Source of the DNA: Paraspadella gotoi | Lineage: Eukaryota > Chaetognatha | Length of the DNA stretch: 64,000 nt | Direction of reading: 5' to 3' | NCBI GenBank assembly: GCA_051294375.1 | Contig: CM119263.1 | Coordinates: 1,162,550 to 1,226,549, forward strand | Part shown: one piece after another, positions 10,992 through 23,700 of the stretch | How positions within the stretch are numbered: position 1 is the first letter of the stretch | Layout: the number at the start of each line of letters is the position of its first letter | Made by a program: the position numbers and the translations under genes | The notes under the pieces: model-generated | What the model was told of the DNA's origin: nothing | Databases searched by the model: none | What the model saw: only the letters and a program-made list of their open reading frames with translations

Positions 10992-13900
10992 TTCTGTTTG
11001 CTTTTACCACACATTTTGTCTAAAGTATCTTTTTTAACGTACTTGCCATCCACGACGCACAAAATCCCGAACAAGGCACGAGAAAGTTTTCGGGCTATAA
11101 GCACGTACGGATACATGCTAGAAAATTACAATCTCTTTTTTTAACCGGTTACAGCCAGAGCACTCTCTCTCCATTCTTTCTCTCCATCTTCTCTCCATCT
11201 CTCTCTCCATCTAATAAAAAAAAACATCGGGTTTCATCGCCAACGGCAACGTTTACTTAGGCCAAAAACAAAACAAAAGCAACGTGATCGTCAGAATTCT
11301 TTTGAAAGCAACAACACGGATTTCCATTGCAGATGCAGTTTCATTGTCCTTTGTGCCCAAAAAAGTTTGTGGTGCGAAAGATCGGCAGTTTGCAAGTAAA
11401 GAAATTGCGCGACTCTCTCTCTCTCTTCAATGATAAAAGCTGGAGAAGTGAAGTTGAAATTATTTTCGAAAAATATACAGGGAAGGTTTCGTTTATTTTT
11501 TTTAAATTTATTTTAAATATGTAGTAAAATGAAATGTTTTGAAAAGAAATAAGATGTACAGATATGAAAAAAAATGTTAACTAGTTATTACGTAATCTAG
11601 CCACAATAACTTTAATTTTGAAAAATAGATTAAAATTTTTACTCTCTTCCAAAAAGAAAGAAAGAAAGGAAAGAAAGAGGCATTTCCTAGAAATGAATGA
11701 CCTCATTTTCAGTTTCACAGGATGTGATCGAGACAAATCTCCTACTGATTCCTCCCAGGTTCTATTCAGTTTCTACCGATTTTTCATTTAAAACTCTTGC
11801 ATCAGTTCTTTCCATTCAACTTACTTCCCTCTCCATTCATCAAGTGAGCAACTTTTTTTATTTCCTTCCTCTTCTCATTTTTCTTTTTATCATTACTTGG
11901 TTCCTTTTTAAAATTTCACAGGCGAGGGCCAAACGTTGATCAATCCGCCCCGACGATTGATGACGACGCGACGACGACGGACGCGACATCAACGGACCCA
12001 GAATGAAGATGGCGACGACACGGACGGACCGACGACGACGGACCGACGCGGTAAAAAGAGCGATTTAAAAGCAAGAACAATCTAGTGACTCTTCTTTGAT
12101 TGGTGGAACCATATTGCTTGATGGTGAACCATTTGCTCCGATGGGTTGGAACCTATTGTCTCAGCGGGTCGTGGGTTGACGTCGTTCGTCGTAGCTATGA
12201 CGACGGCTTTCAATGTCGCGACGATGATGGGGCCGCATGGAGCATGATTTGACGATGACAATGCCTCATGACACGAATTCTGAATTGATGACTAAGAGAT
12301 GACAATGACAAATTTTACAACTGAATTTAATAGCTGCAATTGCGACCCGTACTGCATTGTTGCTATTACCGAGATTTTAGCTTTGATGCGATTTAGTTTC
12401 CGATTCGTGTTTTATCGATGAGAACGATGATGATGACAGACGGATGACGATGACTCGAAGACGTATGATTGACGACGCATTGACGATTGACGATGATGAT
12501 GATAAAGTCGATTAGTGACTTTTTGAAATTCGATTGATCGAAAGACAACACCGAACATTGATAGAGTGACCGTAAATGTTTCTATATCAGGACTGGTTTA
12601 CGACATCGCTGAGGACAAATCCTCAAGAACCTCATTTTGCCATAATGGCAATAGGCCCTTAATGAACAACTTGATGTCCTCCGTCAGGAAGTTTCTATAC
12701 CGCCAGTCAAAGTTAACCATCGTCATTCATCACATCATCATATCGTATCATCATTCGCCATTCTCTTTGGCTTTCGGTTAAGGAAATCTTCCTGACTTTA
12801 ATTTCCTGTAATTTTAATTCTTCATTCGCATAAATCTGATCCGCCACCCCCCTCGTCTGGGACCACATTCCGTATATCAAGGGGTGTATCGTCTCACCTA
12901 TATATCCATTACCTGATAGATCAATTACATTAATCAATCATTTAAGTCTCTTCGATCTGTACCTGACCTTCGCCGCGCGCTTTGAACCACTGCCAGTAAG
13001 GCCGTAGTAACAATTGTTCTTAAATTTTAACTTTACGATTTAAAAACTTCTAAAAGTTGTGATTGAACGAACAATATTATATTATATGACATTTATATAA
13101 TAAAAAAATTATAATATAATTTACAAAATTTACGCAGTAGGCCATATTTATACTAGTTACTAACCAATAAAATGTTAAAATCAAAACGTTTTTTCTAAGA
13201 TTTTTTGCAGATTTGGATTTGTCATAAAAAAAGTTGCCCAAAAAGAAATGTATAACTCTTTAAAAAATTCCTTCATTAGAGTGGCTCAAAATTAAAAAAA
13301 AGGCGTACTATTTATGTTGCAAAATTATTTTATATCCTATTAATTTATATTAGTTTTTATTTTTAAACCCCACCTAATGATAAAGAATTTTTTTATCAGG
13401 AATGAGATTCTATATTTTCTTTTTTATCAACTTTGACGAGGAATTCAAGCAATCTGCAATCAAAATAAAGAAAAGCCTATTATGAAATTTTCTGATCTTT
13501 ATTAAGGATAGTACTATATATAAATATAGCCTACTTGCGCAAAATTAAAAAATCATCAAAATTAATTTTTTTTTATGCCAAATTTAATGCTTCACTGATA
13601 GTCATGTTGTTTCATAATTGACTTTTTAGAACTTTCACTACGCCTTACTGACCAGGCAATGAAGGTTTTTAACTCATTTGAAACCTTAATAATCCAAATT
13701 GTTAAATACTCTAAACAATAATTACTTTCAATACCATATGGTCTTTCTTTTTACCATCTTTTGTCTAACTACTAACTACATTATGCACTTCATTTATCTC
13801 CCTACCTTGCTCCCTCTCTATTTCCCTTCTCCCTTCCCTCTCTCTTACCTACCTCTCTCTATTTCCCCTCTTCCTTCACTTCTCTTCTTCTTCTTCCTCC

Positions 13901-16332
13901 CTCTCCTCTCTTACCTCTCTTATTTCCCCTTCTTTCCTTCACTTCTCTTTCTTATCGTTTCTTCTTCCTCCCTCTCTCCTCTACCTCCTTTCATCTCCCC
14001 CATTTTCTTCTCGCGACAAAAAGGTTTCATCAAAGTTTCGAAGATTCAGCTCCTCCGGCCACTCTCGGTCCAAGGCAGTGATGGGGTGCGAGGTGGGGGG
14101 CGTGGGAGAGATTAGGGGGAACACCTTTCTTTGCGAATCGGGAAAAAAAAAATTTGATCGAAAGCTTGGAATTAATTGAACAGTCATGCGCAACCAGAAA
14201 ACTATTCTCGAATCGGCGATTTCTGAATGGTATCTAAACTTAACTTTGGAATGATGAGATATCTTCTGAGAAATGCGAATACGTTTTAAATGTATTCATT
14301 TTTAAGAGGAAATACTAAATTGGGCCAATGAATTCACTTGAAAAACCGCTAAACATTTTGTGTTGGAAATTTAGGGAAAAAAGTACAAAAGTTCTGAAAT
14401 TTCGAAATTAAATTTCCTTTTCCCTTTCAAGAATTTTTCGGATAAGATTTTGAAGCGAAGAAAAATATTAGAATATAAATTAAAAGTATAATAATATTAA
14501 GTCATGATATAAAAAAACAGTGACAACAAAAAAGAAATCTAAGGAAAAATTGGTGTCGTTCAGTTTTGAAGCTGCACCGATTCACAAAGAAATAAAACAG
14601 GCGTTTTTGATGTTTCTTGTTCGCAGCCGCCCGATGCCCCCACCGCCCGCCTCCGCCGCCTTGCAACTCAACGCCGGCCTATTCCATTGACACTGCTCGC
14701 CACTCTCCCCTCCTGCTGCCGCCGACGCCGGACATCTGCGGGAGCGATGCTTTTGTGTTTTATGATCTCATCCCAAGAGCTTGAAGGCAGCACTCGAGAG
14801 ACGACCAAATAACTAAACACCGACAGGGGAGCGTTCTTCAAGTGAAAGGCCTCGATTTTTTGAAATTACCACTTTAGAGATCAACCTTGTCTCTTTGTAA
14901 CTCTCTTCTGCTCTGTCTCTCTGTTCTCTCTGTCTCTCTCTCTGTCTCTCTCGTCTCTCTCTCTCTCTCTTGCTCTGCCTCTTCTTCTAGTCTATCTCTG
15001 CTCTCTCTCTTCTCTCTCTGAATTGACATTTGTAGATTCAACCTTTTTGGTAACTCTCTCTCTACTGTCGTCTTCTCTCTCTCTTGTCTCTTCTTCCTCT
15101 TCTCTCTCTGAAAATTAACTTTTAGAGATTCTTTACCAACGCTTTTCGTTTTAACTCTCTCTCTCTCTCTCTCTCTACTTCATCTCTCTCCCGTCTACAT
15201 TATCGTACCCCTCCTCACTCCTCTCTCATTCTTCTCCTCTCTCTCTCTCTGTCTCTACCTCTCCACTCCCTTCCTCTTTTCATTCCTGAAAACAAACCAA
15301 ATTCCTGACCCAAAAAAAATTTTCCACATCCGCGTTTTCGTTTCAGGCACACCAAAGAGAACCGTCATCCTCTCCTCTCCTCTCTTCTCTCTCTCTCTCG
15401 CTCCTTCCTACTGCTCTCGTTCTCCTCTTTCCTCCTCTCTCTTTCTCTCATCTCTTTTTTTTTCTCTTTCTCTTAATTATTAAAAATGAACCCTCTCCAT
15501 TCAAGTTACTTTCCAACTCTTTTCAAATCTCAAGATACATAAAACCGGCCAAGTATAATGAAAACTTATTTAATCTAGCAACGCTTTATAAATCGTTAAA
15601 ATTGATTAGACTTCAAATTGCACTTGCATTTTATTCTAATTTGATTTATGTTTTTGCTGCATCAGTTTTCTGGATGAAGCAGGGAATGTAGAAGCGGAAG
15701 GGAAGAAGGACTAACAGGCCACACTATACAATCGTCCGACCTCCAACATTCTCTTGGTATGTATCCGCCGCGGACTGATAAAGAAGCCACGCCCACAATA
15801 ACGGACGTACTGACGCGACGACGACCACCCCCTATCATTCTGATAAATAAACTCGGTGCTTGCGAAGGGGGAAACAAAAGACTCGACTGGACACTCTGGC
15901 CTCTTCGACTGACGCGGCCACTGATTCTGCCCCCTGCCGCAGTTCTCAGAGATAAGAAAAAAACCAACATATTGATCTTCTTAAGTGTTTATTGCAGAAC
16001 ATACAAACACTAGGCAGCTGGCGACGACGGCGTCTCCTAGATTCTAACTCGTCACGCCTAAACGACTCGGTGGCAACCCAGTTGGTCTTGATTTGATAGC
16101 ATTTAAATTTATCATTGTCCCAATGAGAGAGAGACTTTTTTTGGAAAAGATCATGCCACGGTTTGAACTTATTTTATGCGATCGGGGAAATAAACAAGAA
16201 CGGTATTGGCCAATATAAGTAATCAAAGCGTGCCATTTTGAAGAACTTACTTTGATTTTAAGCTTGTGACTTTTTATAACTCACAACTGTCTAATGAAAC
16301 ATACGTGTTTGAGACAACGTTCTGTAGTGATA

Positions 16333-16376
<44 letters not shown>

Positions 16377-18900
16377 CTCTTCTCTCTCTCTTTCTCTCCT
16401 GTCTGGCTCCTACTCTCGCTGCATTCTCTTTCTTTCTCTCTTCTGCGTTGCCGGCCTAATTCATTTGCCCCCTGAAACTTCATTTCTCTTTTTTTTTCTG
16501 TCGTCTGCCCCCAAAAGAAGGGTCAGCCTAATGTGCCTCGCTTCGGCGGTGGTCCAAGGACTGTGATTACTCCGCGCCCAGCTCTCTGCCGACGCGCGTC
16601 ATCGCAGGCGTACTCACGCCACTGTGTTCTACCTTCGCGGTGACGAATAAGCCCTCTGGATACCGTCGCGCTGGGGACATCATTGTCCTGTCTCTATGCG
16701 TGTACTGATGGTGGCGGGTGAATCGGTTAGGAGCATTAATCGTGAGAAAGAGCGACATGCGCGTGTGCCCATGTCCTATAAAAAAGTGGACATGGTACGA
16801 CTGAAGCGGCTATCACCTCTCTCTTCCGCGATAACTGGAGCCAGTCAGCACGGGAATCCCTCTCTTCGTCTCTCTCTCTCTTCTCTCTCGTTCTACCTTT
16901 CCCCTTCATCTCTCTTATGTTCTCAGCGTCTGCCTTTCTCTTCTCTCTCTCTCTCTTGTGTCTCGCCTCTCGCTCTGCCGTTGCATCTGCTTCCTCTCAT
17001 CTCTCTGCTTCGTCTCCTCCTCAGCTGCTCGTCTCTCTCTCCTCTCTCACTGCTTCCTCTCACTCTGATTTCCTTTCCTTCTCTCCTCTCGTGCTCATCT
17101 ACTCTTACTCTCCTCTCGTATCTCTTGGCTATCTCTCTCTCTCTCGCGCCAAGCTTCTCAATCAGTCGTTCTACTCCTATCTTTTCTCTGCATCATCCAA
17201 CTCAGAGGCTCCTTCCTCTCCTCTCTCTCTCTTCTCTCTCTCTTTGCTCTCTCTACCTCTCCTCAGTTCTATCCAGTCCAACCCTCTTCTCTGTCATTAA
17301 CATCTCTCCCGTTCTTCATTCCCTAGTGGTCCGATATATTTCCCGTCGTGTCTGCATCTTATATTCTGCCAGGTCACAACGGAGACTGGCGCGTCAGACA
17401 GCTGCGGGGCGGGCGGTACGTGAACCGAAGCCAGTGAATATCCGGACAAACACAAAGGCAGAAAGGCCAACAAGAAGAATCAAACCAAGGTAGACGCGAG
17501 TACTAAATGTAATTATATCTACGGACGCCCCTCGCATGACAAACCGCACGTGACGATGTGTCCAACGGGCGAACCGACAGGCCTGATTATAACAGAAGGG
17601 CATAAGACAGAAGCTCACTATGTAGAGATGTGAGAGCATTCAGACATAGCATAAAATGTTAGACAGGATAAGGAAGAAGACTGAATGTACATTCGATAAT
17701 GTAGTCACAGAACAGATCGGACTAATACGACACAATATGACAGCGTATAGACAGATAGAGCGCAAAGGAAAAAATTTAAAACTACGAAGATAAGACATGA
17801 TAGTAGCTTGGACGTGGAAACAGGACATAATCAAGCGCACAAGTCGCGCAGTCTTGAGCAAAGCCTGCATATAGCACAGCCGGAGTACAGCCTATACTAC
17901 CGCTCTGCGCCTGTCGCTCTTGCAAATGTCATGTGTGGAGCTTCACTGCCTCGTGTGACACAATAAATTGTGTGAAGGAGATAAAAAATAAGGTGGGAAA
18001 CGTTAAGATGAAGAGAGAGATCAGATATGCAGAAAATAAGGTTTACTCGGTGATATCTCTTACTCATGAACTTTCTCTATCTCCCTCTCTTCATCTCTCT
18101 AATCTTCTTCGGCTCTGCTCTCTCTGCTCTCTCTCGTTCGTCTCTCTGTCGTCGTCCTCTCTCGTCGTCGTGCTGCCTCTGCAAGCGTACAGCTCTATCG
18201 TGCGCCGTAAAGTCGAATGACGCGCCGAGCTGGAAGCTGTCTCGCGAAAAGGATAAGTATTCACTAAGAAAGGCTAGCAATAAACTACACAACCTCCATA
18301 AAAGGACAGTGACAAACTCAGTACTATCCTGGTGCTCTCTCCGTCCACACCGCCAATAAGATAGCGCCGCGCGACAGACTACCCATACGCGGATATCATA
18401 TAGATATAACAGAAACCCCAGTATGATTCAGAAATTACAGCAGACGCAAAGACGCGCAACGCGAGACTCGAGGCAATCACAAGAAGATAAATCAAAATGC
18501 TCAAGGCACCAGTGAACAAACGATTAAAAAGAGACCAAGTAAGTGTAAAGTGAAAAGATAAGATATAACATGCACAAAGAGTAAAATGTAAGTAACTGAT
18601 CAAGAAAAAGAGAAAAGAAAGTCTGATAATATGTCGTTTTCAAGGGTTTTCAGGACTGTTGGATATTAATTTACGTTCGCTTTTTATTTCAAATTCGGTA
18701 TAACTCATACTTTGCAAAGAACGACGAGTTAATGTTTTATGCCAGATATTATAATCTTTGGTTAGCGAGACGAGTATATAAGGATATTTTAATGTTGCAA
18801 TTATAATCAATCAGTTATTACGTATTATAAAATACTTTTATTAATCCTTTCATTAGAGCTAAAACAGATTTCTACTAATTTTGTTTCCAGTTGCTCTTGA
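10985..18900. repeat. Large duplicate pair, copy 2 (indel-rich)
   Basis: Repeats copy 1 (3341-9484) in the same order and orientation but with very frequent one- or two-base insertions, for example 'acatttttctaagtaatc' against 'acattttgtctaaagtatc'. It is longer mainly because CT tracts that are short or gapped in copy 1 are long here (about 14890-15460 and 16800-17275). Beyond 18900 the sequence is single-copy. The indel-dominated difference suggests raw long-read sequence. No gene is supported; Ser/Leu ORFs are CT-repeat artefacts. Confidence 0.85.
12987..13661. mobile_element. Palindromic MITE-like element, copy 2
   Basis: The same foldback element as at 5218-5883, inside the noisy copy. 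Left end 'ccagtaaggccgtagt', right end 'actacgccttactgacc'. Inner 'cagtaggccatatttata' pairs with 'tataaatatagcctacttg'. It is the same insertion carried along with the large duplicate, not an independent transposition. Confidence 0.7.
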
Positions 18901-20717
18901 AGAATGTGTCTTTCAAATAATTTATCAGATAATTTATGATACTTTTTAGATAACTTTTAATTAATTTTCTGGTACGAACTGAATTCGTAGTAATACGTAG
19001 GAAGCCGTTTATAGAAAAAGAAGCCAGTGACTTTTTTCTTATATTTTTATATCGATAGATGTGGAATGAACGGGGAATATTGTTAAATCTCAAGTTTCGC
19101 TTTTAATTCGGACCTCACATTGGTGGAGATTAATTCTTAGGGAAAGCTAATCGAAAATTTCCAACCCTTTTTTTCAAGCATGGTCTCGCCTTTTAAGATT
19201 TTTCGACCGGTTCGTGACTTGCGCTCTTTAAACAAAACTTATAATTCCGCTAGTTAATTTTTTCGTAAACAGCAAGAGGGAATGCCAGCAGACTTTCGGT
19301 TTTTATGATTTCTGTAAAGAAAATATCATAAATTACATTTAACATTGGGATATTAGTGGAAAGTATAATTCTTGTTGAGCCTGTGGAGTTAAGATAAGTT
19401 AAGAAAAGTTTCGCCTATTTTATTAGTTGAAAATGACAGTAAAGTGAAGAATTGAATGTTCTTCCGTCATTTCAGTAAAACATCGCCGTGTGCGCTAGGC
19501 ATAAATTAATGGTTACTTTTTCGCTGTGGAAAGAAAAGATAAATACTAGGCTGTTGATGGGGGAATAATATTTTAGTAGAAATTTTGTAAGCATGCTTGG
19601 TAAAATCAGACAAGCAAATATTTAAGTGACCAAAAAATTCACATTTTCTTTATTCCAAAAACTTTAAAGTTTTTACTATAGTACAATTTAGCCTTTTTTT
19701 CTTAAGAATCATATAAAAAAGAATTAAATTTTCATTATTTAGGTTTTTAAATTCCATTATAATTTTGAGCTGTAGTTGACAGCTCACCCTGTAAAGTTTC
19801 AGCATAAGTAACTAAAATTGTATCTTGTATGTGGCCCTATTGATTTATTGGCTTCATTTTACGATACCATCCCTTTGATCTTATTCCGTTCAAAAGGATA
19901 TAGGGAAAAATCAGTTTTTTTTCTCGAACTTCCTTTTTAGATTTTGTTTTTTAAATAGAAAATTTCGCATTCAAAACCTGGACTATTTCATTTAAACTCT
20001 GCATCTTTTATGTCAAATCGATTATAAAATGAAAAGAAAAATAGGGACAAAGCTCTTCCAGACACGAAACTATTCAAATCGCAAATCGAAGTCGCTCATC
20101 GTACCGGAACAGTATAGGCAAGTGCGCCGTTTTGCAATTTTAATTTTAAAGCTTCTCCTTTCATTCTTTCTATAGTCAAAAATTGAGGTTTGAAAATGTC
20201 TCCGGATGATTTGCTTAGTAGTGCATTTTTCCCCCTTGGGGCTGTTGATATTAAATCCTTTAATCAAATGCCAAAAACTGAATAGGAACAAGACTCTTCA
20301 GATGCAACACTCTCCCGGAAGCGGTGCGCCGGTTTTTTTTAAACAAAAGTGTTTGGTTTTTTTTTAAAAAAAAAAAAAAAACCAAATTTCTGGCAAACGG
20401 CGTTTGTGCACATTTCGTAGTCAGATTGAACGGAATTCTACTTGAAGAAAGTTTTAATTTTTTTTTGTAAGGCGAGTTCGTGCCTACCTAGATAAGTACG
20501 GGCAACAATACGGAAAAATGGAAATGAGGAAGAGGACAAGATGAGAAACAAGAAAGTCAAAGAATACAAAGTCGTAATTTTCATAAAAAGTAAGTCGCAA
20601 AATTTGTGTAAAGCGACTCAACATGCAAATCTGATTGACAACAACAACAACAACCCCATCAACAACAACAACAACAACAACAACAACAAGCTCTCCAAAA
20701 AGGACAACTCGTCTCAC
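18901..20717. other. No gene seen
   Basis: AT-rich single-copy sequence with scattered homopolymers. A (CAA)n run lies at 20639-20690. A phrase near 20043-20135 ('agggacaaagctcttccaga', then 'gtgcgccg') loosely recurs near 20283-20332. Downstream exons of the minus-strand SGSM-like gene would be expected here, but none could be recognised. Confidence 0.55.
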
Positions 20718-23700
20718 CTCGGAACGTCGGCGACCGAATTGATCCTTTTCCCGATTCGAATCGGCGGGCGTCTCAATCCCGGCGACTGACTTCCGGCCAT
20801 ATTTCCGGCGCCGAGTTGAGGTGAGTGACAACCGGAAATCATGGAGGCCGCCACGCCCACCGCAGATCCGTTGCTATGGTAACCAAAGAGGTGAAAGAAG
20901 TAAATAATCGTCACGCGGTAATGGATGAAGTGAAAAAACCTCACCTCAAACTAGAATCGGTCCGATTGTGAATTCTGTGCCTCATGACGAGTTCGTCGGC
21001 CGACGGGTCAGTCAACAATCGATCCAGAGTCTTCACCTTCGTGTAGTCCAGCTCGCACGGTCCCGTCAACAGTGTGGACAGAGTCTGACTGTCTAGAGTG
21101 TCCGCCATCAGAGCTGAGAAGGAGAGTTTTTTTGGGGTTATTATCAAGTTATTATTTTAATGAGTTTTAATTGTATACGACAAAGATTTGATGCATAACT
21201 TGCTTGATTAATTGCTTGGCGACTTTTCACGTTCTTACCGTGTGGTTCGTAGTAAGCTTTGGCTGTGGAGGCGACGAAGTTAATGATTCCAACGAGTTTT
21301 CTCTTGAGGATCGCGATTCTGATCCAAAGGCATCTCTCTCTCGCCGTTTGGCCGGAAGTGGTCAGGGAGGTCGATGATCCTGATTTTAAATCATTAAAAA
21401 CAGTTCTTTAAAATATGTCCTTTTTAAAGAAAACGCGTAATACATAATACATAATTGTAATACGTAATACATTTATAGGAAAGGTAAATCATAAAATGTT
21501 AAATTTTTAGCAAATGGCTCGAAAAGATTTTGCGAACACCTTTTGTTTAGAATGTAGATCTTTGAAGGAAAACACCGCTTTCAGTTCCCTCTTTCGTCAA
21601 TTTGAGGCATTACAACAAAAGACGAGAGAGTAACCCGAACTATTCTATAAAATATATAAAATAATATAGATGATATAATATATATTATATGAGATATATT
21701 ACATTATTATATACTGTTATGCCGTTTTATAAAATCATACATACATTATACAAAGCTAAAATGTTCTTTTTTAGAATCTTATACAAACCGGAAGCTGTTT
21801 TCCCGGCAGATTCGATTTCCTCCGCCTCGGATGTCATCTTTAATACTTCTGCAGCGCCGTCGTGAGTTCTTGGAAAAAGGAAAAGGAAAAGGAAAAGGAA
21901 AAGAAAAAGGAAAATGAGAGGTAAAGGAAAATAGAAAAGGAAAAAAGAATAATTGCATTTATTGAGAGCGTTACTAACTTATAACTTATATATTTTGAAA
22001 CTAACGTTATAATTTTCGCGATTTTCTTTTTTTTTTTACTGAAATATCATAAAATATGATGATTGGAGGCCTTGAACCACCAAAGCCTTTAAAAATTGAG
22101 GGGCTGATTTATTAAATGAATGGATAATTCTAGTAATATTGGTTGTACCAATTTCACACGAAGTAATTCTTAAAAAGAGTCCAAATTTGATCTCCGAAGT
22201 TTTAATTGTTTAATGTAAAATTCTACGCTTAAAAAAATGCCTTAGACAGATCATTTATTAATTATTTTTTTTCGAAGGGTAACCCCCTGCTACCCTTCTC
22301 CGTTTTCTAAGCTTTTAAAGATGAGCGTTTTAACGGAATTGGTTCACACGATTCTTCGCGTGGTGATCCTTTTCCTCGTCGCCTGCTTCAAAAACCTTTT
22401 TCCTCTTGGTCCTTACAAATCAGTTCGCAACGAAGTCATTCTCATCACGGGTCAGTCTTGGATCCATCGGGGAAGGGTTGGGTAAGGCAGATTGGGTGAG
22501 TCGGGTGAAATTCTATAGAGTTTCGGATGACAAGTTGGTGAGTTAAATTTTAGAGAGACGAGCGAAAAGTAAAGACAATATATATTAAAAATTTATTTTA
22601 TTATGTAAATATTTATCAATGCTACAAAAATTCTACTAATTGCTGTCGGCAAAAATCGATTAATGATACAAAAACTATGAAAGATTTCAATCACTTTTGC
22701 CGACTTTTCTTTTTTCGGCCGACTGCATCTTTCGATCCGCCCGACATTCGACGCAGGCACCGGCGGCGGCCTCGGCCGACAAATGGCCGAAAAGTTCGCG
22801 TTACGTCACGGGGCGAGGATCATTTGCGTCGGGCAGAACGTCGCAGCCAATCAGGAAACGGCGGACAAAATTAACTTCAACGGTGTGAGTCTCAGCCAAT
22901 CAGGAATGAGTGAAGATTCGATCTAATATATTTGGAGAGATAGTTTGTAGTTGGAGGAAGGGCTTGACCCAAATGATTCCGGTTCACCAACCAAAAGTTG
23001 CAGGCGCTACGGTAAGATCCGTAGTTGTAAAACTGCTGCGCAATAGTCCGAGAACTTCCCACCGCATTGACTTCCGCAATTGTATCATGGTGGACTAAGT
23101 TCCACCAACCGTTTATCAGCGCCCATTGGTGCAGGAGGCAATCATTCGCCTCCCAATCCAAAGGTCCCGGGTTCTAGCCCGGTGGTCGCCTTGCAGTTAA
23201 GAGGGACGGGGCGCTTAACATGGTGTTATAGGCGGGTTAAATCCAAAGCTCAGAGACTGCTTAATTGCTTATATTGAACGGTTCTGTCCCTAACTCATAA
23301 CAATTATTACTGTCCCTTCAGTATTCTTTATAAATTAAAACGACTTATTTTAACCTCCCGATCCCCTTGCTGGCATCTTCCCCCAATAAAGGGAAGGGCT
23401 GTCGTCTACCCTTGCGATCTCGTCGACTCTGAGCAAGTGGCATCAATGGCTCAGGCAGTCAAGATCAACGAGGGAGACATCGACATTCTCATCAACAACG
23501 CGGGCGTCGTGACGGGAAAGGCATTCTTGGAATCAACCAATCAGATGAACAGGTGATTTGTACGGTTTGAATGGAATCAACCAATCAGATGAACAGGTAA
23601 TTGATACGGTGTGGCGGTATAGTTGCACAAGTCGCGCCCGGTCACGTCCACGCATCCATCAGCCAAGTCCATTGGCTCAGAGGGGGAACACACCATCCAG

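Noticed and set aside
10503-11144. Long Ser/Leu-rich reading frames over CT tracts (also near 935-1207, 6000-6300, 16696-17493, 33987-34505 and 60706-61206)
   Set aside because: Translation of (CT)n gives Ser-Leu or Arg-Glu runs in several frames on both strands, with no family motif and no splice context.
20484-20831. Minus-strand frame with a Val run
   Set aside because: The Val run is a (CAA)n repeat in reverse; only 20718-20873 is coding, and in a different frame as an SGSM exon.
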